The translations under genes and the position numbers were made by a program. A stretch of 7,468 bases of DNA. Source: an uncultured Bacilli bacterium. Its GTDB lineage: Bacteria > Bacillota_I > Bacilli_A > RF39 > UBA660. Within the stretch, counting starts at the first letter, position 1, and each line of letters opens with the position of its first letter. Location of the stretch: positions 12,841 to 20,308 of the forward strand of contig CAPQQE010000015.1 of NCBI GenBank assembly GCA_948687865.1, written 5' to 3'. The notes beneath the pieces are model-generated. The model was not told the origin of the DNA. It did not search any database and saw only the letters and a program-made list of their open reading frames with translations. This document shows, piece by piece, positions 1-7,217 of this stretch.

Positions 1-10
1 AGATAGAAGT

Positions 11-17
11 AAGGTGG
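11..17 (+). promoter_or_regulatory. Shine-Dalgarno of holB
   Basis: AAGGTGG lies 6 nt before the ATG at 24 and fixes that start, although the reading frame stays open upstream to the window edge. Two stops in the other forward frames (TAG at 4-6 and TAG at 20-22) could each end an upstream gene that is out of view. In Bacillus-type genomes this position is taken by tmk, yaaQ or yaaR, but nothing here identifies it. Confidence 0.6.
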
Positions 18-23
18 GATAGT

Positions 24-947
24 ATGCTTGAAAAATATATAGAAACGCAAAATTCAGTAACTACTATATTAACTAAAAGTTTAAAAAATAATAAATTAGT
101 TCAAGCATATTTATTTTCATGTGATGATATCGAATTTATATATAATTATGCAAAAGATTTTGCAAAAGAAATAATAAGTTATAGTAAACAAGATAAAGAA
201 AAACTAGAAAGTATATATAAAAGAATTAATAGTGAACAATATAATGAATTAAAAATAATAATACCAGAGGGTAATGTTATTAAAAAAAATCAGTTATTAG
301 ATTTGCAAAATAGTGTAGTTAATAAGCCAGTAGAAGGAAATAAAATAATATATATAATAAAAAATTGTGAAAAATTAAATATATCTTCTGCTAATTGTAT
401 TTTAAAATTTTTAGAAGAACCTGAAGATGATATTATTGCAATACTTTTAACAGATAATATAAATATGGTAATGCCTACTATAAAGTCAAGATGTCAAATT
501 TTAAATTTTCAAAATAAAAGTATTGTTAATAAAATGGAAAACATTTCTTTTTTTGACAACGTTGAAGATGAATTAAGGGAGAAAGATATATTTATTAATT
601 CTTCTATTGAATTAGTGAATAATATAGAACAATTTAAATTAAATACATATGTTAAGATAAAAAAGTTAATTTATGATGTATTTAAAAGCCAAGAAGACTT
701 GACTAATTTATGTAATGTAATATTATATATATACGATGATTGTCTACATTATAAAATCTCAAATAATGTAAATTATATGGAAGATTATATTTCATTTATA
801 GAACAAATATCATCATTAAATTCAAAAGATTCATTAATAAAAAAAATAATTATAGTTGAAACTGTAAAAAATCAATCTATATTAAATGTAAATTTAAAGT
901 TACTAATAGATAAATTAATAATAGAATTAAGTGAGGTAGAAGTATGA
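24..947 (+). CDS. holB: DNA polymerase III subunit delta-prime (clamp loader)
   Basis: This is the delta-prime subunit of the clamp-loader complex, which helps DnaX and delta open and load the beta clamp at the replication fork. Seen in the 307-aa protein: the QAYLF start of the AAA+ fold (residues 27-31), a degenerate Walker B region (IIYIIKNCEKLN, about 108-119), the family hallmark SANCILKFLEEP (122-133) and the SRC motif (155-157) that serves as the trans-acting arginine finger. The expected P-loop after AYLF is absent: SCDDIEFIYNYA stands there, without G-x-G-K. The zinc-finger cysteine cluster of the E. coli protein is also missing. Residues from about 170 onward should be the helical collar domain and are poorly conserved. 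The ATG is preceded by AAGGTGG with 6-nt spacing. The frame is open to the window edge, so a start further upstream cannot be excluded. The TGA stop overlaps the ricT start as ATGA, implying translational coupling. The length is slightly below the roughly 330 aa usual in the family. Confidence 0.9.
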   Translation: MLEKYIETQNSVTTILTKSLKNNKLVQAYLFSCDDIEFIYNYAKDFAKEIISYSKQDKEKLESIYKRINSEQYNELKIIIPEGNVIKKNQLLDLQNSVVNKPVEGNKIIYIIKNCEKLNISSANCILKFLEEPEDDIIAILLTDNINMVMPTIKSRCQILNFQNKSIVNKMENISFFDNVEDELREKDIFINSSIELVNNIEQFKLNTYVKIKKLIYDVFKSQEDLTNLCNVILYIYDDCLHYKISNNVNYMEDYISFIEQISSLNSKDSLIKKIIIVETVKNQSILNVNLKLLIDKLIIELSEVEV

Positions 948-1732
948 ATAGTGATAAAATAAATGTTGTTGGAGTAACATTTAAGAAATATGGTAAAAAA
1001 TATTATTTTGATTCTCATCAATTAAAATTAAAAAAAAATCTCACAGTTATAGTTGAAACTGAAAGAGGTCTTCAATTTGGAACAGTAACAACTGATGTTA
1101 TTGAAATGGATAAAAAAAATATTCATTATCCTTTAAAAAGAGTAATTAGAATATCAACAAAAAAGGATTATACAAATCACTTAAATAATCTAAAAGATGC
1201 TAAACAAGCTTTTGATAAATGTAATGAATTAATAAAAAAACATAATTTAGATATGAAACTTGTTGAAGTAACATATACATTCGAGAGAACCCAATTGTTT
1301 TTTACCTTTATTGCGAGTGAAAGAGTTGATTTTAGAAACTTGACTAAAGATTTGGCAAAAATATATAAAACTAGAATAGAATTAAGACAAATTGGACCTA
1401 GGGATAAAGCAAAAGAAGCGGGAGGATTAGGTCCTTGTGGAAGACCTCTTTGTTGTTCTACATATCTATATTCATTTGATAATATAACAATAAATATGGC
1501 CAAAAATCAAAATATAGCATTAAATCCAAATAAGATAAATGGTTCTTGTGGAAGATTGTTATGTTGTCTTTCTTATGAAGATGATACATACTCAGAATTA
1601 AAAAAAAATATGCCTAAAGTAGGAGATATAATAAAAAAAGAAGGAAAAGAAGGAAAAGTTATATCTGTAGATGTCATAAAAAACACATATAAAATAGAAA
1701 CAACTGAAAAAGATATAATTGAGTTATCTTAA
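944..1732 (+). CDS. ricT: RicT/YaaT, PSP1-domain protein of the Ric complex
   Basis: This is a PSP1-domain protein, the RicT (YaaT) component of the RicA-RicF-RicT complex. In B. subtilis that complex carries iron-sulfur clusters, works with RNase Y in mRNA maturation, and influences competence, biofilm formation and sporulation. Seen in the 262 aa: an N-terminal beta-rich domain with the ERGLQFGTV segment (about 40-48), a central region with the conserved LRQIGPRDKAKEAGG (147-161), and two copies of a C-G-R-x-L-C-C motif. Their cysteines are C165, C170, C171 and C202, C207, C208, which are the expected cluster ligands. A short KOW-like tail with VGDIIKKEGKEGKV (226-239) follows. The start ATG overlaps the holB stop and has GAGGT 6 nt upstream. 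In Bacillus the next gene is yabA; here trmN6 follows directly. The gene has two 9-nt A-tracts in its coding sequence. RicA and RicF are not in this window. Confidence 0.95.
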   Translation: MNSDKINVVGVTFKKYGKKYYFDSHQLKLKKNLTVIVETERGLQFGTVTTDVIEMDKKNIHYPLKRVIRISTKKDYTNHLNNLKDAKQAFDKCNELIKKHNLDMKLVEVTYTFERTQLFFTFIASERVDFRNLTKDLAKIYKTRIELRQIGPRDKAKEAGGLGPCGRPLCCSTYLYSFDNITINMAKNQNIALNPNKINGSCGRLLCCLSYEDDTYSELKKNMPKVGDIIKKEGKEGKVISVDVIKNTYKIETTEKDIIELS

Positions 1733-1733
1733 T

Positions 1734-2453
1734 ATGGAAGTAATAAATAAATTATTAAATTATGAAAGTTTAAAAATAGTCCAGAATACAGATTGGTTTA
1801 ATTTCTCACTAGATTCAGTTTTACTTGCTAATTTTGCTATTAAAAATAAATCATATAAAAATATTATCGACTTTTGTACAGGTAATGCACCAATTCCATT
1901 GATAATGAGTCAAAAATTAAATTGTAATATAATAGGAGTAGAGATTCAAAAAGAAATATACGATTTAGCAAAAAAGACTATAAATATAAATAATTTAGAA
2001 AATAGAATAAAAATATTAAATATGGATATTAAAAATCTCCCAAATATATATGAAACAGATACCTTTGATTTAATAACATGTAACCCTCCTTTTTTTAAAG
2101 TAATAGATAAATCGAATTTAAATGTAGATAAAATTAAAACAATTGCAAGACATGAAATATTATTAAATTTAGAGGATATCTTCAAAGTTGCTAAAAAAAT
2201 ATTAAAAAATAATGGTACAATAGCATTAGTTCATAGACCAGATAGATTAATAGAAATAATAGAAATAATGAAAAAAAATAATATTGAACCAAAGAGGTTA
2301 CAATTAGTATATCCTAAAGAAAATAGTGAATGTAATATGATTTTAATAGAAGGAGCAAAAAATGGTAATAAATCTCTTAAAATATTACCACCTTTATATG
2401 TTCATGATGAAGAAGGGAATTACTTAAAAAATATAAAAAATATGTTTCAGTAG
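1734..2453 (+). CDS. trmN6: tRNA1(Val) (adenine-37-N6)-methyltransferase, YabB/TrmN6 family
   Basis: This is a class I S-adenosylmethionine-dependent methyltransferase of the YabB/TrmN6 family; E. coli TrmN6 makes m6A37 in tRNA1-Val. Seen, numbered from ATG 1734 (239 aa): the family opening FNFSLDSVLLANF (22-34), SAM-binding motif I DFCTGNAPIPL (46-56), the acidic motif II residue in GVEIQ (E70), catalytic motif IV NPPF (117-120) typical of N6-adenine transfer, and ARHE (138-141), also characteristic of this family. The motif I glycine of GTGNG is alanine here (GNA). The start is uncertain. ATG 1734 lies 1 nt after the ricT stop and suits reinitiation; an in-frame TTG at 1719 would overlap ricT by 14 nt. 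Neither has a strong Shine-Dalgarno (only GAG at 1721-1723). The methyltransferase call is firm. The exact tRNA target is inferred from the family and the conserved position after ricT. Confidence 0.88.
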   Translation: MEVINKLLNYESLKIVQNTDWFNFSLDSVLLANFAIKNKSYKNIIDFCTGNAPIPLIMSQKLNCNIIGVEIQKEIYDLAKKTININNLENRIKILNMDIKNLPNIYETDTFDLITCNPPFFKVIDKSNLNVDKIKTIARHEILLNLEDIFKVAKKILKNNGTIALVHRPDRLIEIIEIMKKNNIEPKRLQLVYPKENSECNMILIEGAKNGNKSLKILPPLYVHDEEGNYLKNIKNMFQ

Positions 2454-2458
2454 GTGAT
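2452..2458 (+). promoter_or_regulatory. Shine-Dalgarno of rsmI (decides the start)
   Basis: AGGTGAT matches the complement of the usual 16S 3' tail, including its TGAT extension, and leaves 4 nt before ATG 2463. The site begins inside the TAG stop codon of trmN6. It argues that the in-frame GTG at 2454 is part of the ribosome site and not the initiation codon. Confidence 0.6.
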
Positions 2459-2462
2459 AAAA

Positions 2463-3302
2463 ATGAGCCAAAAAAGTTATGACAAAAATCCAAGTTTATA
2501 TTTAATTCCAACACCAATAGGAAATATGGATGATATAACATTACGTGCAATTAATATTTTAAAAGAGGTTGATATAGTATTTTGTGAAGATACAAGAGAA
2601 ACAAAAAAACTATTGAATCATTTAGATATAAATAAAAAGTTGATATCGTGTCATAAATTTAATGAAGATAAAGTATATGATAAAGTTTTAAATTATTTAA
2701 AAGAAGGTTTAAATATAGGTCTAGTATCAGATAGAGGAACCCCTTCAATTAGTGATCCAGGATATGTCATTTCATATCATGTAATTAAGGAAGGATACAA
2801 TGTTATTTCTCTTCCAGGTCCAACAGCGTTTGTACCAGCACTTATAATGTCTGGAATAAATCCAAATAAATTCTTATTCTATGGATTTTTAGATAGTAAG
2901 AAATCTTCTAAGAAAAAAGAATTAGAAAATTTAAAAACTATTAAGTATACAATTATATTTTATGAATCACCATATAGGGTAATAGAAACTTTAGAATTAA
3001 TAAAAGAAGTTTTTGGTAATAGAAATATAAGTATTTCAAGAGAAATAAGTAAAAAATATGAAGAAGTATATAGAGGATCAATAGTAGATGTATTAAATGA
3101 TTTAACTGAGCCTAAGGGAGAGTTCGTAATAGTTGTAGAAGGAAATACGATAAAAGAAAATTATGATAATATAGACGTTATTGTTCATGTTAAAGAACTA
3201 ATAAAAGAAGGATTAACGGAAAAAGATGCCATCAAAAAGGTTGCTAAACTTCATAACATAGAAAAAAATACTGTTTATATGAAATACCATGGAGGTAAAT
3301 GA
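2463..3302 (+). CDS. rsmI: 16S rRNA (cytidine-1402-2'-O)-methyltransferase RsmI
   Basis: This is a tetrapyrrole-methylase-fold enzyme that 2'-O-methylates C1402 of 16S rRNA in the decoding centre, partnering the N4 methylation by RsmH. Seen, numbered from ATG 2463 (279 aa): PTPIGN (16-21), the CEDTR signature (41-45), the SAM-site segment SDRGTPSISDPG (89-100), and LPGP (117-120). FYESPYRV follows near the middle, and the helical C-terminal tail ends in a lysine-rich, HTH-like stretch (AIKKVAKLHNIEKNTVY). In most relatives the motif reads SDAGTP; here the third residue is arginine. The start is set at ATG 2463 because AGGTGAT (2453 region) is a good Shine-Dalgarno for it. A GTG at 2454 is in frame but lies inside that ribosome site. 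The gene ends in TGA immediately before the pth ATG. The GIY-YIG gene yazA, which sits just upstream in Bacillus, is missing. Confidence 0.95.
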   Translation: MSQKSYDKNPSLYLIPTPIGNMDDITLRAINILKEVDIVFCEDTRETKKLLNHLDINKKLISCHKFNEDKVYDKVLNYLKEGLNIGLVSDRGTPSISDPGYVISYHVIKEGYNVISLPGPTAFVPALIMSGINPNKFLFYGFLDSKKSSKKKELENLKTIKYTIIFYESPYRVIETLELIKEVFGNRNISISREISKKYEEVYRGSIVDVLNDLTEPKGEFVIVVEGNTIKENYDNIDVIVHVKELIKEGLTEKDAIKKVAKLHNIEKNTVYMKYHGGK

Positions 3303-3857
3303 ATGAAATTAATAATAGGCCTTGGAAATCCAGGAAAGGAATATAAAAATACAAGACATAATATAGGTTTTGATGTAATAGATGAATATTTAAAAAAATA
3401 TAATTTAGAAGTAAATAAGTCTAAATTTGATGGATTATATACTGAAATTATTATAAATAGTGAAAAAATAATGTTCTTAGAACCTCAAAAATACATGAAT
3501 TTATCAGGAGAAGTTATAAAAAAATATATAGATTATTTTAAGATAAATATAAATGATATTTTAGTTATACATGATGATTTAGATCAATCTTTAGGTAAAA
3601 TAAAGTTAAAACAAAATAGTTCATCAGGTGGGCATAATGGAATAAAAAATATAGAACAACATTTAGGTACAAAAAATTATAAAAGATTAAAAATAGGCAT
3701 AAATAATGATAAATCTATTAATACAAAAGATTATGTTTTAGGAAAAATGAATAATGATGATAGAAAAGTTATTGATGAATCAATAAATAAATGTATAGAT
3801 ATAATAGATGATTATTTTAAAATGACATTTGATGAGCTAATGAACAAATATAATTAA
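3303..3857 (+). CDS. pth: Peptidyl-tRNA hydrolase
   Basis: This is the bacterial peptidyl-tRNA hydrolase (SpoVC in B. subtilis), a cytoplasmic esterase that frees tRNA from peptides dropped by stalled ribosomes; it is essential in many bacteria. The 184 aa are full length (about 190 in relatives). Seen: the opening IIGLGNPGKEYKNTRHNIGF (4-23) with substrate-binding N9 and catalytic H19, KYMNLSGE (63-70) with N66, HDDLD (90-94) with D91, and GGHNGIK (109-115) with N112. These match the E. coli residues N10, H20, N68, D93 and N114 in order and spacing. The ATG directly follows the rsmI stop, with GGAGGT 6 nt upstream inside the end of rsmI, so the two are translationally coupled. In Bacillus pth lies several genes further on and is followed by fin and mfd; here rsmI and pth are joined and fin is absent. 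Confidence 0.97.
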   Translation: MKLIIGLGNPGKEYKNTRHNIGFDVIDEYLKKYNLEVNKSKFDGLYTEIIINSEKIMFLEPQKYMNLSGEVIKKYIDYFKININDILVIHDDLDQSLGKIKLKQNSSSGGHNGIKNIEQHLGTKNYKRLKIGINNDKSINTKDYVLGKMNNDDRKVIDESINKCIDIIDDYFKMTFDELMNKYN

Positions 3858-3870
3858 GAAAGATGATATT

Positions 3871-6800
3871 ATGAAATTTATAAAAGATAAAATAAATATA
3901 AATCAAATAGATAATATTTCAATTACAGGGTTAACTAATCAGTTAATTTCTTTTTGCATTGATGACATATTTCAAAAAACTAATAAAAATATACTCATAG
4001 TAACAAATTCTTTATATGAATCAAATTTATATTATTCTATTTTATCTAAATTAAATGAAAATACATATCTATTTCCTATGGATGATTTTTTAACAAGTGA
4101 GTCCTTTGCGATTTCTCCTGAGTTAAAATCTATAAGAGTAAGTACATTAAATTCAATAAGTGAAAACAATAATAATATTGTTATTACAAATTTAATGGGA
4201 TTTTTAAGATATTTACCTACTAAGGAGTTATGGAAAAAAAGTAAACTCAATATAAAAAAGGGTTCTGAAGTTTCAAAAGATAGTTTATATAAAAAGTTAA
4301 TTTCAATAGGATATATAAAAGATACCCTTGTAAACAAAACAGGTGAGGTTGCTAATAGAGGATATATACTAGATGTATTTCCAGTTAATAGCGAAAATCC
4401 TATAAGAATTGAGTTTTGGGGAGATACTATTGATTCAATTAGGTATTTTGATATTGAAGAACAAAGATCACTAGAAGAAATGAATGAATTTGAAATAAAA
4501 CCATATTCAGAATTTATAAATGAAAAAGAAATAGAAGATATAGAAGAAAGTCAGAAATATTTACCTATTGTTGTAAATGAAACAGCTAGTTTATTATCAT
4601 ACTTAGAAAATCCTATTATAGTATATAAAGATTATAATCAATTAAAAAAATCTTATATAAAATTAAGAGAAGAAATATTTGAATATAGTACTTCAAAAGA
4701 ACCACTTTATAATACTAATTATATGCATGAATTAGAGTCGTTAAATCAAGAGAATAATAATATATATTTGATGACTATAGATAATATATTAGAAAATGTT
4801 AAGATTAAAAAATCTTATAATTATTCATCAAGATTAGTAGAAAAATTCAATTCAAATTTTAAATATTTGAATGAATACTTAAAAAACCATCTATTTTCAA
4901 AAAAAACTATAATTATTTCATTAACTGATGATTATAAAATAAAAAACATCCAAAAATATCTAGATATATCTTATATAGTTACGACTTTAGAAGATATAAA
5001 GGAAGAAAATGTTAATATAATAAAATCAAATATAGAAGAGGGATTTGAGTTTGATAAATACATAGTTATTACAGAAAATGAATTATTTAAATCTAGGCAA
5101 AAGAAAATAAATTATAAAAATAAATTTAAATATGGAAGTAAAATAAAAAGTATTGATAATTTAAAAGAAGGGGACTACGTAGTACATGTAAATCATGGTA
5201 TAGGGATATATACTGGTATAAAAACACTAACGAAAAATGGAAATAAAAAAGATTATATAGAAGTACAATATAAAGATAATGATAAATTATATATACCAGT
5301 TTCTAAAATAGAATTAATTAGTAAATACTCATCAAATGATGCTATAGTTCCTAAAATAAATAAATTAGGTGGATCAGATTGGCAAAAAACTAAATTAAGG
5401 GTAAAAAATAGAATAAAGGATATAGCAGATAAATTACTTAAAGTCTCAGCTTTAAGAAAAATGCAAAAAGGATTCTCTTTTAAAAAAGATGATGATTTAT
5501 CTAATTCATTTGAAAATGAATTTAAGTATGAACCAACGGTTGATCAATATATTGCAATAGATAAAATAAAAACTGCAATGGAAAAAGAATATCCTATGGA
5601 TATGCTTTTATGTGGTGATGTTGGATATGGAAAAACTGAGGTTGCATTTAGGGCAATTTTCAAAGCTGTAAATAGTTCAAAACAAGTGGCATATTTATGC
5701 CCAACTACCATTTTATCTTCACAACAATATAAAAGTGCACTAGAAAGATTTTCAAATTATGGGATAAATATAGGCTTATTAAATAGGTTTACTACAAAGA
5801 AAGAGGCAGAAATAATAAAGAAAAAATTATTAGAGGGAAAAATAGATATAATATTTGGAACACATAGATTACTTAGTAATGATATAAAATATAAAGATTT
5901 AGGATTACTAATAATAGATGAGGAACAAAGATTTGGAGTAACTCATAAAGAAAAAATAAAAGAAATGAAAAGTACAATAGATGTTTTAACTTTAAGTGCA
6001 ACTCCAATACCAAGAACACTTCAAATGTCATTAGTAGGAATTAGAGATTTATCACTCATAGAAACACCTCCAATTAATAGATATCCTGTTCAAACTTATG
6101 TTATTGAAGAGAATACTTCTATAGTAAGAGAAGCAATATATAAAGAGATGTCAAGAGGAGGACAAATTTTTATATTATATAATAGCGTTGAACATATAGA
6201 AGAAAAACTGGTAGAACTTAAAAAGATTGTACCAGAAGCAAAAATACAAATAGCTCATGGCAGAATGAGCAAAAATGAAATAGAAAATACAATGTTAAGT
6301 TTTATAAATAATGAATTTGATATTCTTTTATGTACAACAATAATAGAAACAGGTATAGATATACCTAATGTAAATACACTAATAATATATAATGCAGATA
6401 GATTTGGACTTAGTCAATTATATCAAATAAGAGGAAGAGTAGGAAGAAGTAACAAAATAGCATATGCATATTTAATGTACACAAAAGATAAAATCTTGAA
6501 CGATACAGCCATAAAAAGATTAAATGCAATCAAGGAATTTACTGAATTAGGTTCAGGATTTCAAATAGCGATGAGAGATTTATCTATTAGAGGTGCGGGT
6601 GATATTTTAGGTAGCGAACAAGCAGGATTCATAGATTCTATTGGATATGAGTTATATATAAAAATATTAAATGAAGAAGTTGATAGATTAAAGGGAATAA
6701 AAATAAAAGAAGAAATAAAAGAAGAAGAAAAACCTCTAATCGAAGTTGAAGATCATATAAAAGATGAATATATAAATTCAGAATCATTAAAAATAGAATT

Positions 6801-7179
6801 ACATAAAAAGATAAATGAAATTGATAGTTATGAAAAGTTAGATGAAGTAAAATCAGAAATAGAAGACAGGTTTGGTAAAATTGATTCACAAATGGATATA
6901 TATATGTATAGTGAGTTGTTTGAAAATAAAGCAAGAAAATTAAATATAGGTATAGTTAATCAAACAAATTTATATGTTGAATTAGTCTTAGAAAAAGATT
7001 TGGTTGATAAAATTTCCGTTGATAATTTATTTATTAGTGTAAATGAAATATCCACTAAATTTAAATTTGAATATAAAAATAATAAATTATATATAAAATT
7101 AATGATTAATGGACTTGATAAGCATTTTATATATTATTTAGTAGAATTATTAGATAAAATTGAAAATATAATGGTATAA
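3871..7179 (+). CDS. mfd: Transcription-repair coupling factor Mfd
   Basis: This is the DNA translocase that pushes stalled RNA polymerase off lesions and recruits UvrA for nucleotide-excision repair. The 1102 aa contain all family parts. The UvrB-like N-terminal module (about 1-205) begins with a degenerate ATP site (ITGLTNQ) and includes RGYILDVFP (163-171) and RIEFWGDTIDSIR. The RNA-polymerase-interacting, CarD-like domain has GDYVVHVNHGIGIYTGI from 435. The helicase core has Walker A GDVGYGKTE (582-590), Walker B DEEQ (683-686), SATPIPRT (709-716), TTIIETGID (822-830) and QIRGRVGR (852-859). The C-terminal TRCF regulatory domain spans about 970-1090. An acidic, lysine-rich linker (KEEIKEEEKP, about 948) separates the last two. 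It is shorter than the B. subtilis protein (about 1177 aa), mostly through shorter linkers and N-terminal module. The ATG is 13 nt after pth, with AGATGAT as a weak ribosome site. No frame damage is visible. Confidence 0.98.
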   Translation: MKFIKDKININQIDNISITGLTNQLISFCIDDIFQKTNKNILIVTNSLYESNLYYSILSKLNENTYLFPMDDFLTSESFAISPELKSIRVSTLNSISENNNNIVITNLMGFLRYLPTKELWKKSKLNIKKGSEVSKDSLYKKLISIGYIKDTLVNKTGEVANRGYILDVFPVNSENPIRIEFWGDTIDSIRYFDIEEQRSLEEMNEFEIKPYSEFINEKEIEDIEESQKYLPIVVNETASLLSYLENPIIVYKDYNQLKKSYIKLREEIFEYSTSKEPLYNTNYMHELESLNQENNNIYLMTIDNILENVKIKKSYNYSSRLVEKFNSNFKYLNEYLKNHLFSKKTIIISLTDDYKIKNIQKYLDISYIVTTLEDIKEENVNIIKSNIEEGFEFDKYIVITENELFKSRQKKINYKNKFKYGSKIKSIDNLKEGDYVVHVNHGIGIYTGIKTLTKNGNKKDYIEVQYKDNDKLYIPVSKIELISKYSSNDAIVPKINKLGGSDWQKTKLRVKNRIKDIADKLLKVSALRKMQKGFSFKKDDDLSNSFENEFKYEPTVDQYIAIDKIKTAMEKEYPMDMLLCGDVGYGKTEVAFRAIFKAVNSSKQVAYLCPTTILSSQQYKSALERFSNYGINIGLLNRFTTKKEAEIIKKKLLEGKIDIIFGTHRLLSNDIKYKDLGLLIIDEEQRFGVTHKEKIKEMKSTIDVLTLSATPIPRTLQMSLVGIRDLSLIETPPINRYPVQTYVIEENTSIVREAIYKEMSRGGQIFILYNSVEHIEEKLVELKKIVPEAKIQIAHGRMSKNEIENTMLSFINNEFDILLCTTIIETGIDIPNVNTLIIYNADRFGLSQLYQIRGRVGRSNKIAYAYLMYTKDKILNDTAIKRLNAIKEFTELGSGFQIAMRDLSIRGAGDILGSEQAGFIDSIGYELYIKILNEEVDRLKGIKIKEEIKEEEKPLIEVEDHIKDEYINSESLKIELHKKINEIDSYEKLDEVKSEIEDRFGKIDSQMDIYMYSELFENKARKLNIGIVNQTNLYVELVLEKDLVDKISVDNLFISVNEISTKFKFEYKNNKLYIKLMINGLDKHFIYYLVELLDKIENIMV

Positions 7180-7189
7180 ATATTCCAAG

Positions 7190-7217
7190 TTTTCCCAAAA
7201 TATAATTGTAGGGAAGG
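7190..7217 (+). promoter_or_regulatory. Inverted repeat covering the spoVT ribosome-binding site
   Basis: TTTTCCC (7190-7196) can pair with GGGAAGG (7211-7217), giving five Watson-Crick pairs and two G-U pairs around a 14-nt A/T-rich loop. The right arm is the purine-rich part of the spoVT ribosome site, so the fold would mask it in a transcript reading through from mfd. There is no U-run after the stem, so it does not look like a terminator. The stem is short and its stability has not been calculated; function is an inference. Confidence 0.35.
7201..7206 (+). promoter_or_regulatory. Possible -10 element of a promoter for spoVT
   Basis: A perfect TATAAT hexamer lies 20 nt before the spoVT start, in the only sizeable gap of the window. 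A convincing -35 box at 16-18 nt upstream is not present (AAATAT, AATATT or TAAATA stand there). A sigma-G-like GTATA occurs at 7174-7178, but its spacing to any -10-like heptamer is not right. In DNA this AT-rich the hexamer arises easily by chance, so this is a weak call. Confidence 0.25.

Noticed and set aside
553..558. Perfect TTGACA -35 hexamer inside holB
   Set aside because: No -10-like hexamer is found at 16-18 nt downstream (AGGGAG region).
699..726. TTGACT-N16-TATTAT promoter-like pair inside holB
   Set aside because: It sits within coding sequence about 220 nt before ricT. At this AT content -10-like boxes are everywhere, and the genes are already coupled by overlap.
1340..1369. 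TTGACT-N18-TATAAA promoter-like pair inside ricT
   Set aside because: It is within conserved coding sequence, nearly 400 nt from the next start, and chance matches of this quality are expected in such AT-rich DNA.
1177..1503. Open reading frame of 108 codons on the minus strand inside ricT
   Set aside because: It lies opposite the conserved RicT coding sequence, has no ribosome site or recognisable domain, and is explained by the coding bias of the + strand.
2252..2270. Tandem AGAAATAAT repeat in trmN6
   Set aside because: It only has two copies and encodes an ordinary Ile/Glu helix stretch; base composition explains it.
3858..3870. Possible remnant of fin between pth and mfd
   Set aside because: The gap is 13 nt and is filled by the mfd ribosome site; no coding remnant can be present.
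6638..6934. Minus-strand open frame with a leucine/phenylalanine-rich, membrane-like protein
   Set aside because: The hydrophobicity is just the complement of lysine- and glutamate-rich codons in the Mfd C-terminal region; there is no support for a real gene.
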